Below, piece after piece: positions 29,268 through 40,289 of a stretch of 64,000 nucleotides of DNA. Position 1 is the stretch's first letter; each line of letters starts with the position of its first letter. Source of the DNA: Kluyveromyces lactis (Eukaryota; Ascomycota; Saccharomycetes; Saccharomycetales; Saccharomycetaceae); NCBI RefSeq assembly GCF_000002515.2, contig NC_006040.1, positions 1-64,000 on the forward strand. The letters run 5' to 3'. The notes below the pieces were generated by a model, which worked only from the letters and a program-made list of their open reading frames with translations, ran no database searches and was not told the origin of the DNA. The position numbers were made by a program, and so were the translations under genes.

Positions 29268-30961
29268 GATCATAAATAAAGGTCCGTAGCGTATGTATCT
29301 AATATTGTATTTATTGGAGTGAATAGCTGAGAGATTGATTGATAGTAGAAAATTATCGAATGTGAGTTCGTCGGAATCACAAGTATGGAATCAAGGTTCC
29401 CTTAAATACTTTTCATGCCAACTCACACTAATATGCCACCATCTCTTTGCTTTTTTACGAAGGTATCTTGTCAGTTATTATTGTGCGTACCAAACAGATG
29501 TTCCAACGTTTCTCTGAGAAACTTGGAACGCACACGAAAATACGGAAAAGCTACTGCCTGATATAATGTGCTCTCGAAAAATACATACAGTACAGTACAT
29601 TAGTCACATAATTAAAATAGAAATATGCATCTTCCCCCGCAAAATATAACAAGTGGAAAATATTGATTGCAAATTATATTATCCGCCTGCACTTATTGGG
29701 AAACTTTAAACTAAATTTGGGGAATGTATTTCCGAATCCAATCTATATACCCGTTATCAGTATAACTCTGCGTTACTCAAGGTTTTTTGAGGTCAGCTCA
29801 ATGTCCTCTTAGTAGGACCTCAAGAACAAGTACAAAGCCAGCTCATTAGCCCATCATGTTCAACATTCTTGTGTGTTCTCGCTCGGTTGTTTCCATAGAA
29901 GCACGAATCATAACTATATATATAACTGGTAATCAGCCCTTCTTTTCTACCGCACCCTTTTCTGGGTTCCTTTGAAGGGAGAGGAAGAAACAATGGTTGC
30001 AGAATGCAAGCTGTTTTTTTTTTGTTAAAGTACGGCACGGAAGAACAAGTTGTACACTCATTCCTGTTACCCCGCAAAAATTTAGCAGCTGAAAATTGAA
30101 ATAGTAACCGTTCTGGGAGAGCTTTTAGTTCAACACTACACGGCGTTCTGTGGAAGTGATTCCTATGAGATTTCGAACACTGTCCTCGAGATGCAAACCC
30201 AACTTGGGTATCTACAAAGGTATTCTGGGGGGGGTGTTCACTCACTTTGAGGTCGCTACAAGAATTTGGCAAAAAATCAATGGCAAGTTTACTTCCTATG
30301 ACCTGCAAATACGGTAAGTAGCCGACATTCAAAGAATGCATACTGTAAATAAGATCAGGTACTCGTCATGAGCTATTATTTCGATGGTTCGTTGCTATAC
30401 TGTCGAGTAATCGAGTTTAGTAAGCCATGAATAATGATGAGAAGTAGGAAAAGATTTAGGAAAAAAGGAATATCATCCGTGAATGCGAGTCACACTTAGT
30501 ACCACCTGGGAATCCCTTCGAGAACTTCAATTTTATTGTCATCCAAATAGCTTCATTGGACTCGGCACTATTTTAGAATAGGCTTCATACAGTGTCATGA
30601 TCATTGTGATAGTAATTTTTGCCTATATTTTACCGAGTGAATGAAGCAAGTGAAAATGTAGAGTGGGTTTTCCTTGCAATTTCAACAAATGTTGATACTT
30701 TCAAACGCAGCGACTACCCCATCTCTTACGTAAATATCCCCAGGTTTAAGTATTCTTTGGTATGTTATGGTAACATTTCCGAAAAGTTTAATATAAAAGG
30801 TTAAAGTGAGCGCATATACTTTCTTATTTCACCAAATACTTTAGTTTCAGTTTTCTATACAGTCCTTGTTTATCGATTTCACTCTAATGCCAATAAAAGC
30901 ATCTTGAGAACTTTGTTCGAAGTATTACAATAGTGTCGTCTACCTGACAACGAAATATTCG
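29268..30961. promoter_or_regulatory. Bidirectional beta-glucosidase/permease promoter with Mig1-like boxes
   Basis: A 1.7-kb divergent promoter. Three GC boxes with AT-rich flanks fit the Mig1 consensus: CCCCGC at 29635-29640 and at 30070-30075, each followed by AAAATA or AAAAATTT, and CTGGGG at 30225-30230 after ATT. TATAAAAG at 30792-30799 lies 163 bp before the permease start. I found no CGG-N11-CCG site of the Gal4/Lac9 type in a scan by eye. Glucose repression is therefore a fair inference; the inducer is unknown. Confidence 0.55.
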
Positions 30962-32632
30962 ATGTCAAGTGATTCAGTTTCTGAAAATGCAAAATATGAA
31001 GTCGCTGATTCTTGTTCGGCAGACAAAATCAATGCAGATGATAGACATCACATGATAATGTCCGACGTCTTGCCTGACTTGGGTAAGCCATTCTACAAGG
31101 TGCCTTATCTAAGAACATTGTCATTGTTCGTTGTTGGTTTATCCCTATCCTCTACGAACCTTGGTTACGATGGTTCTCTCTTGAACGGGTTGTATGCTAT
31201 GCCGGATTACCTCAACGCGATGGGTAATCCAAATGGTGCAGAGTTGGGTGTTATCTCTAATGGTATGGTGTTTGGTATGCTTATATTATTCCAACTTGCA
31301 CCATACATCATTGACAAGTATGGTCGTAAAGTCGGAATGTATGTAGGTAATGTTTTGATTTGCATTGGTGTCCTCATCCAAGCATTATCTGGTACATGGA
31401 TCAATGGTTTACCAGAGGACTATGACAAAAAAGACGTCTTCGGTATGTTTGTTGCTTCACGTATTATCTTAGGTTCTGGAGTATTGTTGATTAGTATTGC
31501 CACACCAGCTTTGATCTCAGAAATATCATATCCCCCTCACAGAGAGCTTTGTACTTCCATATATAATACATGTTGGTACCTTGGCGCTATTGTTTCAGCT
31601 TGGGTCACCTATGGCTGCAGGAACCTAGCCCACCACTGGAACTGGAGAATTCCATCTATCATTCAAGCTTTGTTTCCACTCGTTCAGCTCGTCGCGCTAT
31701 ACAAATGCCCAGAATCTCCAAGATATTTGGTGTTCCATAACAGAGATGCTGAAGCAAGAGCAATCTTAAATAAATATCACGCAGGAAATAATGAGGAATA
31801 CGCAGGTTTGATCGATTTTGAGCTAGCAGAAATTAAATTGGCTATTGAACAAGAAAAAGCCTCCCAGTCTACCAAGTTCTCTGATTTCATTAAAACTTCT
31901 GGTAATCGCCATAGGTTGTGGATTTTGATCTGGACTGCAATTTTCACACAACTTTCCGGAAACGGTTTAGTGTCTTACTATCTATCAAAAGTCTTCAACT
32001 CTATTGGTATAACTGATCCTGATGATCAATTGAAATGGAATGGTTGGCTAATGCTTTACAACTGGTTATGTTCACTAATTTTAATAGGTTACATCGCCCC
32101 ATTCTTCAAAAGAAGACAGTTATTTTTGATATCTTTAGTTTCCATGACTTCTTGCTACGTTGTTTGGACAGCATTGTCTGCAGAAAACCAAAAGCGCAAT
32201 TTCGAGGATAAGTCTCTAGCAAATGGTGTCTTGGCAATGATCTTCTTATATTATCTTTCTTACAACTTCGGATTCAACGGTTTCCCAAATCTTTACACAA
32301 CTGAAATATTACCTTATACTTTGAGAGGTAAAGGGCTTACAATTTTCCAGTTGGCCATTAGCATTTCAGTTATATTCAATGGGTTTGTCAATCCAGTTGC
32401 AATGGATGCTATTGAATGGAAATACTACATCTTTTATTGTTGTTTCTTAGCTGTTGAGATCGTTGTTTGTTATTTCACTTTCGTTGAAACTTCAGGAAGA
32501 TCTTTGGAAGAAGTTGACGAGGTGTTTGGAGACGGTATCACCCAACTTCCAGAAGTAACATCCCAGATTATGCTAGAAGCTGGTAAGAGGTTGTCTGTTG
32601 AACATGTAGAAAGAACAGACACGTCATCCTGA
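30962..32632 (+). CDS. LAC12-like MFS sugar permease, probably for beta-glucosides such as cellobiose
   Basis: A 556-residue sugar porter resembling the lactose/cellobiose permease group (Lac12 and relatives). The hydrophilic N-tail of about 45 residues is followed by twelve membrane segments. Motifs: TNLGYDGSLLNGLYAMPDY after TM1, DKYGRKVGMYVGN between TM2 and TM3, KCPESPRYLVFHNRD after TM6, YTTEILPYTLRGKG between TM10 and TM11, and FVETSGRSLEEVDEVFG at the end of TM12. The gene is divergent from a GH3 beta-glucosidase, which suggests uptake of cellobiose or another beta-glucoside for intracellular cleavage. In Kluyveromyces, Lac12 is thought to derive from such cellobiose permeases. Lactose transport cannot be excluded by sequence alone. 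Confidence 0.9.
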   Translation: MSSDSVSENAKYEVADSCSADKINADDRHHMIMSDVLPDLGKPFYKVPYLRTLSLFVVGLSLSSTNLGYDGSLLNGLYAMPDYLNAMGNPNGAELGVISNGMVFGMLILFQLAPYIIDKYGRKVGMYVGNVLICIGVLIQALSGTWINGLPEDYDKKDVFGMFVASRIILGSGVLLISIATPALISEISYPPHRELCTSIYNTCWYLGAIVSAWVTYGCRNLAHHWNWRIPSIIQALFPLVQLVALYKCPESPRYLVFHNRDAEARAILNKYHAGNNEEYAGLIDFELAEIKLAIEQEKASQSTKFSDFIKTSGNRHRLWILIWTAIFTQLSGNGLVSYYLSKVFNSIGITDPDDQLKWNGWLMLYNWLCSLILIGYIAPFFKRRQLFLISLVSMTSCYVVWTALSAENQKRNFEDKSLANGVLAMIFLYYLSYNFGFNGFPNLYTTEILPYTLRGKGLTIFQLAISISVIFNGFVNPVAMDAIEWKYYIFYCCFLAVEIVVCYFTFVETSGRSLEEVDEVFGDGITQLPEVTSQIMLEAGKRLSVEHVERTDTSS

Positions 32633-35600
32633 TAACTGAGATCTTACGTTCAATACCGTACATCCAGCAGGCATTCTCCAATAGTAATCAATCAGAGAAG
32701 ACAAATATAAGCTTAATAACCTTTATGAAGCAGTATTACTCTCCCAATGAACTATTTGTTGATGCATGTTGATCAAGTGTTTTATTTATGCTCCTGTTTT
32801 TGTGCTCTTGTTATCGTTTTTGTAATTCTCGATGTGTTAATGTATGGCAGTATCTTTTCCGTAGGTCCTTTATGTAATGTCTAGGGAAATTTGTCTGCAA
32901 ATACTGAATCGGACAATTACTGGATGCTTTCTTTCTGCTCTTGCCCTGCTTCCTTTTGTAAGAAACAGAAGGACTTTCTGGTATTCAGAATATGATACGA
33001 TAATCGTGCTTACTAGATGAATCTCAACAAAATGAGATAATCGCTTAGATCGACCCTGAAATCATGTCACAAGAAATTCCTTGTAATGTTCAGCTAATCG
33101 TGAATACTGCTAGCAATGATTCCTTCGAGAAAAAAAAAAAAAAAAGAATTGCCTTGACTCAGATTAGTCGATAACTTATGCTGGCGAGGTCTACAGCAAG
33201 TAAGAGATGGTGACCAATACGTCCAGTCTCATGCCCGATAATGGAGATATATGTAGATGTTCATGAAATGTCTTATGGCAAATATCAGACTGGTGTAAGA
33301 CGTTGGTCTACGCACATTGACTGATTTGTAGAATCTGGACGTCATATTTGAGTTACCGCATAAAGCATCTGTTATCTGTTATATTATTTCAAAAAAAACT
33401 CATATGTATCGCTCAAGGCATTAAATGATACAGACATACATGTTGAAGGTGAAGAGGTATTTCTTCTAGGAATTGGCAAATAAATCTTCTACCGCTTCGC
33501 ATCCTACATCCTAGAGATGACATTAATACAGAAACCAAGATCATCATCGATGACGATGCGAATCGAATCTGTAGTAAAGACTTCTACTGACAGTTGACTT
33601 CATCTCAAAGAATGCTTACTATAGGATTCCAGATGCTAGATAGACATCATTCAGACTTTTCTCAACGGCTTTAAAATTCACAAGAGTAATACAAAAAAAT
33701 GCATAGACTAAGAAACATTCATCAAGGGTTATAGGTTCATTCTTAGCTCATACCAGCCGAAGATCAATTCAAAATCGATTACAGAACGCCAATTCCAGCT
33801 TGTGGCGTACGATGATATCGGCTAAATAGACTGCTTTAACTTCTCGTGTTGGACTGGATTTGCAAAAGAATAAATAACGGTCTTATGTTTTTATTTCTGT
33901 TAGTGATATTAGCACACAATGTAGTCGGAAGGTTTGAACTCAATATCGTGGAAGATGCACAAATCTGTTATCCAGTGCTAATTTACCACCAAAGGCGGCA
34001 AGAAAAACTTAACTCCTTTCAGTAACCATAAGAAACTCAATATGTATGACGGAGATCAAAGATTCCCCACCTCTGGTATAGCGTAACTGTTCAGTATTTC
34101 CCGCATTTCCTCCGACAAAGCCCTGCGACTGAGCTGCTCGTTATCACATATCTTGATCGGGCGCAGAAGAATTTTTTATATGAAAAACTGGTCATGACTC
34201 TTCCCCTTCTTTGTCGACTTGTGCTTATATCTTCTATAGTACTGGCCTAGGAAAATACATACGCACAACGGATTAAGAACTTGCAAGAGCTTATCTAGGT
34301 CAATTAAGCAACAAGGAACATTTCGTTGTTCTTAATGCTGGTGTGTGACACATTAGCTCTCCATGTGGGACAGCAGCCCGATATTCCGCAATGACAATAA
34401 TGTCAATGAATCGATATGGAGCAAACACCAGCTCAAACAAAGGACATTATATAGTTCACACTGAATTTGAGAATAATATCATGTGAGAGTCCTTAGTCCC
34501 GTACTCCCACGTTCCGATGCACGATAGGTACATTAATTACAAACCTCACAAAAGAGGAAGATCTCTGTGACATTACAGATATTCTCAAACAAAGTAGTGT
34601 TCAACGGCGTTCTGCCCTTTTCAATACCTTAATAGATAATGCGTAAGGAAACACTGATACTGACAGATGCTGTCACGCCATTCAATAGGTAATCCACTGT
34701 TATCCTGTTTATTGAGAAAGTATCTATGCGGGGAAGTAGGTGTTAAAGCTGTCAATTCTTGGTACTGGATTGAAAGACAGAAGACCAGTTATAAATCAGT
34801 CATAGATGGCCACCAATATCCCGTATTGGAGTGTCCACTGAAGACAATTCGCCCAATATTAGATCTGTTCCACCAAAGGAGATTTCAGAAGTGTTCAACT
34901 TGATTGTTAAAGTACGGGACCTTTTCATGAAATGAACAGGACTACCGTTGTATGAAGTTTTTAATCGAAGCACTAAACGATGTGTTAAAAATGGAGCAAA
35001 TGCAAATGAATAGAACACTCAATTGCGAACAAGCTACATCTGAGCATCTAGACTAAAACGACCATTGATTAAGATCTGAACGGAATACGCAAGACTCTAT
35101 AGTACTGCCAGTCATCAGGGAGTGTCGATGAGGTATGATGCCAAAAATCTACCTTGAGGATGAAAATGTAGTGTGATAACTCTAGTGTCATGCTTGGGAG
35201 CTTCACATTTAGATTGATGATGGTGCGACGTCTTATGTTTGTGCATAAAATGCATAGAAGCTGCAGATAACAGATTGGGAGATGAAGTTGCACGCAAGGG
35301 TCAACGAACTATAGTGAGAATATACTTAGTAAATAGATTTGACGCATGTAGAATCAATGAAGTTTCCTTATTTGGTCAGTGTAATATGAATCAGGGAGTT
35401 TCCTGATTCTGACAGTAGTTAATTTGATGGGGGAGGCGCCATGTCAAGCCAGGACATTTTCCGATACTTTAACGGCCAGTTTCTTGTGGACTATGATTAC
35501 TGATTCAGTATATTCTCTTTATCAGAGTAGCGGATGAAAAATCTACGGATATTCTCAAAAAAACTTACTATGAGATCTCATTTACATGCATATTGGAGGT

Positions 35601-36276
35601 ATTTGAATGTACCTTTGAAAACTCCACTAGTCTAAAAAATTCCGTTTTACAGGTACCGCAATGACGCCAGGAACACTATTACCGATCCTCGGAAAGCTAA
35701 CTTAGAGATTTTTTCAGTTTTCGAGAATTGTAATTTCTTTTGATGCCACTGTTGATGACGTGATCCGCTTGGTAGCTTAATAACTCCCCGGTTTCTTTTT
35801 TGTTCCGCAATCATCGGATATAGGTACACTTCAGTCTCCATTTTCAATTTAATCGGAGTATCTTTATTGGTCATGTGATCTTTATTGGATTGACTGTACG
35901 TTTGATTTCATCTTTCCAGCTTGTAACATAAACTTGAATTGTTATTCAAGGCCAAAAGTTGTTGATCTTGATGAAAGGATAGTAGTTGAATATTAACTGG
36001 CACATCAGAACCAGTGTAGTAAGACTGCTAAAGATATGAAAATCAACTAGTGATTAAAGCTAGATCTGAAACCCTCGTACAAGTTTAGAATAAATAAGAT
36101 TCTTAATGAATAAATAAGTTTAAATAAATAATTTCATAACAACACTCTGAGTGTCATTGCCCGATTGGTAAATTTAATGGCAATTCTGCGATACAGAGTG
36201 TTCAAAAATGGTCATAGCAAATATCATAATAATTGAGAGATTGAGGAGAACACTAATAATGTCCATTTATTTTCAG
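32633..36276. other. 3.6-kb stretch without a recognisable gene
   Basis: All open frames are under 80 codons and none resembles a protein family. An A-rich run lies at about 33131-33147. The base composition is not low-complexity, so decayed coding sequence is possible, but I could not identify any. It lies at the border between the sugar-utilisation region and the more conserved interior genes. Confidence 0.5.
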
Positions 36277-37362
36277 TCATCTCTGATCGTTGAATTGACA
36301 GATCGATAATTGAGAAAGCGACATCGAGGTTGAGTTTCCATGAACTATCCTTTGTGGTTTACACTTGAATTCAATCAATTGCAACAATGGATCTCCCTTG
36401 AAAATAGCGAATTTTTCCTGCAAGGTGTACAATTTGGGACAATGGAATTTGAAGTCGGAAGAATAATATAGTTTAGCAAATGCAGGTCTTAAGTCATTGG
36501 ACAACGAGGATCCCGTACACTGCATTTGTAATGGTAGACACGAGGACGGTAGAGAGAACTGCGTAACTTTTGAGCTGAAATATGCTGGTCCGTATAAAAT
36601 CACGTTTGTGAACAACCACAGTTGATTAACCTGGTAATTGGATTGGTTCGAGCAAACGTGATCATAAAACTCCAAATAATCAAAATTTGGGATATCAAAG
36701 TAAAAGTTGATGATAGAAATCAAATAAAGGGAACCCTCTTTAGATGAAAGTAACTGACTTGCATTATTAAAAGGTGGCAGACGTTCACTCGGAAGCAAAG
36801 ATTTGACAATGAACATAAATTCGAACAAGACTTCTTCCAAATCAAATAAATCTATTTCAAAGTTATTGATAAGGAGCGAGCTATGTTTTAGCATCAACCT
36901 GATGAAGAAATCATCAGATACTTTTATAATCCTACTGGGTACCACGCCAGCGAGAGACTTTTGGATGGACACCCACGTGACCTGCTCGTTTTGGTGTTGG
37001 TGCTGAGATTGATTATTCCTGTTAGTAGTTGTAGAAGCGCGATGACAACCAGCGTCATCGTTACCAAGCTCAATAATGCTGGAGGAACCAAATCTATAAG
37101 CATTTTCCTCGTTTTGATCATCAATGGACGTTGAGGATACAACTGAACTTTTTAACAACCGTTCGACACTTCCCTTGACACATGAGACACTGTGATGAAG
37201 CTTTTTAAGTTCATCAGACCGACGCGGTGGTACGACGTAATCCAGCGTACACACCAAACCACGTTTCGAACAGGCAGTGCAAGGACCGGGTCTTGTGTTT
37301 GCAGAATCACATTTTACCTTGTTCTTTCTGCATCTGGTACAAGACCGCAACGGTTTGAGCAT
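36277..37362 (-). CDS. Short Zn2Cys6 zinc-cluster transcription factor
   Basis: A 361-residue protein counted from the ATG at 37362 (MLKPLRSC); an earlier in-frame ATG at 37437 would add 25 residues with an FFF run and is less likely. The zinc cluster is Cys8-x2-Cys11-x6-Cys18-x9-Cys28-x2-Cys31-x6-Cys38. Nine residues between Cys3 and Cys4 are as in Leu3 and Sef1, not the usual six. A basic linker (VVPPRRSDELKKLHH) and a short coiled part follow, then a region with the texture of the fungal regulatory middle domain (DDFFIRLMLKHSSLL..). Most relatives are 600-900 residues, so this one may have lost its C-terminal half; no clear continuation was found downstream. Targets unknown. Confidence 0.8.
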   Translation of the reverse strand: MLKPLRSCTRCRKNKVKCDSANTRPGPCTACSKRGLVCTLDYVVPPRRSDELKKLHHSVSCVKGSVERLLKSSVVSSTSIDDQNEENAYRFGSSSIIELGNDDAGCHRASTTTNRNNQSQHQHQNEQVTWVSIQKSLAGVVPSRIIKVSDDFFIRLMLKHSSLLINNFEIDLFDLEEVLFEFMFIVKSLLPSERLPPFNNASQLLSSKEGSLYLISIINFYFDIPNFDYLEFYDHVCSNQSNYQVNQLWLFTNVILYGPAYFSSKVTQFSLPSSCLPLQMQCTGSSLSNDLRPAFAKLYYSSDFKFHCPKLYTLQEKFAIFKGDPLLQLIEFKCKPQRIVHGNSTSMSLSQLSICQFNDQR

Positions 37363-38503
37363 TTTTAATGTTAGGAAAAAAAAATTTGGGGCACGCAGAG
37401 GTACGAACGGATGGTAGCCAGTATCTGCCAGCGGCACTCAGAGAACTAATGGGATGAAATCTGCGCGTTATCCCAACAACCACTGGCAAGTGCCCGCGTA
37501 TATCTATACATACACTTACATTCACATCCATATATATATATATATATATATATATTTATGTACATATAGATGGCTTGATATCGAAAAGCAAATGTAATTA
37601 AAGCATTATAAAGTAACTCATCTCCTAGAATTAGCTTTAACCGAGGAAAAACTCTGGAGTTTCGAACTTCAAAATAACAGGAGATTAAAAAAACTGCCAG
37701 AAAGTCCTAATGGCCCTTAAGGTGGGCTCTCAGTAATTCCCCGTTGATGACACTAGCAGGCAAAAAAACAAACAAACAAAGAACCAGGCTCTGAACCGAA
37801 CCCTTCTGCGATTGACGGAACCAGTCCATAACCCTGTGTGTCCGATATTTTTTTGTGGTATATTACCGGTGCGGTATGTAAAAGCATCCCCGTATAATAA
37901 GCTGCTTCCCAATATTGACCGAAAAGGCTCACTTGACAAAAACGGATGTTGTAGACTATTCGGTGTATATCACATAAGCTCAGGTAAGCTGCGCTGCGGC
38001 GTTTAGACACACTTTAATAGATCAAAACGTGAAGCCTACGGCCCAAAAAAGTATTGTAGCATTTTCTGCTGCATTCTCCTTGTTTGATTGACTGTGCTTT
38101 TTTTGCTTGCAGATTTTTCTCTAACTCCGCGGTAGAAGCTCTCAGTCAGATACGTACGAAACGAATAACTGAATAGCCTTTGGCATAAAAGTACCGAGTA
38201 CAAAGAGCAAAAAAAATGCCCTCGAAGTAAGGATAAACTGGAGGCCATCCAAACAACGGGGAATATAATTTCGGAGTTATCGCAGCCCTGGTCTCATAGT
38301 TCCTGGTATCCATACTGTCCGATTGTATTACAGTGAGACATCTATCTATATCAAGAGAGATAGGTACTGTGTTTTATTATCTGGAAGTCACGCTGCTGCT
38401 TTATTATTTTGCAATTTGTACCGGTGAAATATTTCATTGCTAACACTAAGTAACGAAGGGTAGTGAGTGTTTTAAGCGCAATACGTTATCTGTCGATCCG
38501 AAT
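37363..38503. other. Divergent promoter region with a (TA)13 tract
   Basis: A TA dinucleotide tract lies at 37530-37555. The region separates the zinc-cluster gene and PEX2, which are divergent. No other gene or RNA is recognised. Confidence 0.6.
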
Positions 38504-39238
38504 ATGTCAAGGGTTGCTCAATTAGATGGAGTTTCACTTGATCTGCAGCTCACCAGGGCACTTCAATCGGATTTGGGTTTTCCTTGTCCGCAGATAGTTG
38601 TTGAAATTCTGGTATTCTTACTTGGGAGTAGGCGATGGCATCAGGGTAGTGTCGCAACATATGGTAGTGTTCTCACTGGTGTTGGCTATCAATGCTCTCG
38701 TTGGCGGTTATTTGCTGTTACCGTGGTATTAAGACATCTGTTGCATCGGTTTGAAAGGACCAATTTGGTTTACGAACTTTTAGATTTGATCCATCTTTTA
38801 CAATTTTTAACGTCGGGTACAGGTGGTCCCTCTCTTTTGCATCGATTGTTCCGAGTCCCTGCAGTGTTCCAACCGGGATTCTCGTATTCTGATACTACTT
38901 CAGGATCATCAGCATCTGAGGTTCAGATGCTCTGGAATGCTTCCATTGAGATGATAGCTGGTCTATCGTTATTTAAAAACGGATTCGTTTCTGTGACAAG
39001 TACTAACGCAGCTGCGGTGGCAGCTGCAAAGGCTATTGCCGGTGGTAGTTCTTCAGTTGGGGCCCCTGGTGAGAAGTTTTCGCAAAAGAATACTTTATGC
39101 CCTGTTTGTGGTGAGGTCGCTACAAATGCATTTACAATCACTTGCTGCAATACAAGGTATTGCTACACTTGTGCGTTGGAAGTGGAACAGTCACATTGCC
39201 TAGTTTGTAATACTAAGAACCCAAAATTCTTTTGCTAA
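38504..39238 (+). CDS. PEX2: Peroxin-2, RING E3 ligase of the peroxisomal importer
   Basis: A 244-residue peroxisomal membrane protein. The N-terminus MSRVAQLD matches S. cerevisiae Pex2. Residues about 15-160 are the Pex2/Pex12 membrane domain with hydrophobic segments. The RING is C-terminal: CPVCGEVATNAF.. CCNTRYCYTCA..HCLVC. As in S. cerevisiae Pex2, the place usually held by the RING histidine after Cys3 is not a histidine. With Pex10 and Pex12 it forms the complex that ubiquitinates Pex5 for recycling. An alanine-rich stretch (AAAVAAAKAIAGG, about 168-180) before the RING is unusual. It is convergent with NUC1, with 52 bp between the stops; S. cerevisiae has the same neighbours (YJL210W/YJL208C). 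Confidence 0.9.
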   Translation: MSRVAQLDGVSLDLQLTRALQSDLGFPCPQIVVEILVFLLGSRRWHQGSVATYGSVLTGVGYQCSRWRLFAVTVVLRHLLHRFERTNLVYELLDLIHLLQFLTSGTGGPSLLHRLFRVPAVFQPGFSYSDTTSGSSASEVQMLWNASIEMIAGLSLFKNGFVSVTSTNAAAVAAAKAIAGGSSSVGAPGEKFSQKNTLCPVCGEVATNAFTITCCNTRYCYTCALEVEQSHCLVCNTKNPKFFC

Positions 39239-39290
39239 AGTGTTTATTATACCCTATATATTCACACCTAGGCCAAATCTATATACGTTA

Positions 39291-40289
39291 TTACTTCCCA
39301 GGCAATGCTAAAACAGTATTATTAAACTCTCTTACAGTTATTTCGCACCGCACTTGTTTACACAACTCCTTCTTCTTCTCCTTTGGAACATTCTGCAACA
39401 GCTGCAGGCCGGAACTCCTTTCTAATGCATTGACGGGTACTTCAAACTCTATTAATGTTGTAGAGTTCGAAATAGGAGCATTTGGTAAGACAAATGCGGC
39501 AACGTGCAGCTCATCATCACGACCATTTCCAAGCTGCTTAGGTCTTTCAGCCACGACCAACTTGAAAAAATGCGTTGGGACTGCAATGTTAGGTGGATTT
39601 CCAATCATCTCGTATGTGACTTTGAACTTACCGTCTTTGGGGTCTCGCTTCGGCAAGTATAAGGGACCTGTCATAATTCGAACACTGTTGTATTTATCGA
39701 CTAATTGTCTGCAGAAATACTCCAAATGTGCCCAGTAATCTCTATTGAAACCTTCACCCACTTGAGGGCACATATTAGTCAAATAGAAAGTATCGTCCAT
39801 TGCCTGTTGGGAGAACTTCGCGTTCGCCGCAGGGGCTTGATGTCCTCTATCGTAACCGGATCTGAAATAATCCTTTAGTCGACCGCGGAACATCTCTGGA
39901 ATCTGCTCGTCTTCCTTGAATATAGAGTTCTTCCTATCAGCACCCTTTGTCTTTAAGGATTCTGGTGTAATGTGCTCAAGTACCCAGTATGGGTTCCTTG
40001 TTCTCCTATCATAGCACGAGATGAACTCTTGTCTTGTTTCCAGATCATGAATTGGCCCAGGGAATCCGTACTTGAAGAATGCACCAGGATCAACGTTACT
40101 TCCAACTAACGAGACGCGACCAGCTTGGTTTGAGGAACTGGGATCTGATGGAATGTTATTGCTACTACCAGTGGATCCCGGGAATGAGGTACCAGAGTTT
40201 CCGCCAGATAGTGCACTAGATTTCCCCCAAAAGTACGACACGGTACCAACACCGACTAACGCACTAAAAGCGTTTCTTGAAAAGCTCAT
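39291..40289 (-). CDS. NUC1: Mitochondrial DNA/RNA non-specific endonuclease (EndoG homologue)
   Basis: A 332-residue betabeta-alpha-metal nuclease. The N-terminus is hydrophobic and basic (SRNAFSALVGVGTVSYFWG), fitting targeting to the mitochondrial inner membrane. A Ser/Gly/Asn-rich linker covers about 25-60. The catalytic motif DRGHQAPAAN (147-156) holds general base His150, followed by FYLTNMCPQ and the metal-binding Asn in GFNRDYW. S. cerevisiae Nuc1 is 329 residues. It degrades mitochondrial nucleic acid and takes part in recombination and cell death. It is convergent with PEX2. Confidence 0.95.
   Translation of the reverse strand: MSFSRNAFSALVGVGTVSYFWGKSSALSGGNSGTSFPGSTGSSNNIPSDPSSSNQAGRVSLVGSNVDPGAFFKYGFPGPIHDLETRQEFISCYDRRTRNPYWVLEHITPESLKTKGADRKNSIFKEDEQIPEMFRGRLKDYFRSGYDRGHQAPAANAKFSQQAMDDTFYLTNMCPQVGEGFNRDYWAHLEYFCRQLVDKYNSVRIMTGPLYLPKRDPKDGKFKVTYEMIGNPPNIAVPTHFFKLVVAERPKQLGNGRDDELHVAAFVLPNAPISNSTTLIEFEVPVNALERSSGLQLLQNVPKEKKKELCKQVRCEITVREFNNTVLALPGK

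Noticed and set aside
29820-30341. 173-codon minus-strand frame in the beta-glucosidase/permease promoter
   Set aside because: It has no recognisable domain and lies inside a divergent promoter with Mig1-like boxes. Probably chance.
33240-33700. Possible decayed retroelement pol remnant in the gene desert
   Set aside because: A few residues recalled Ty1-like sequence, but there was no consistent motif order, so I do not claim an element.
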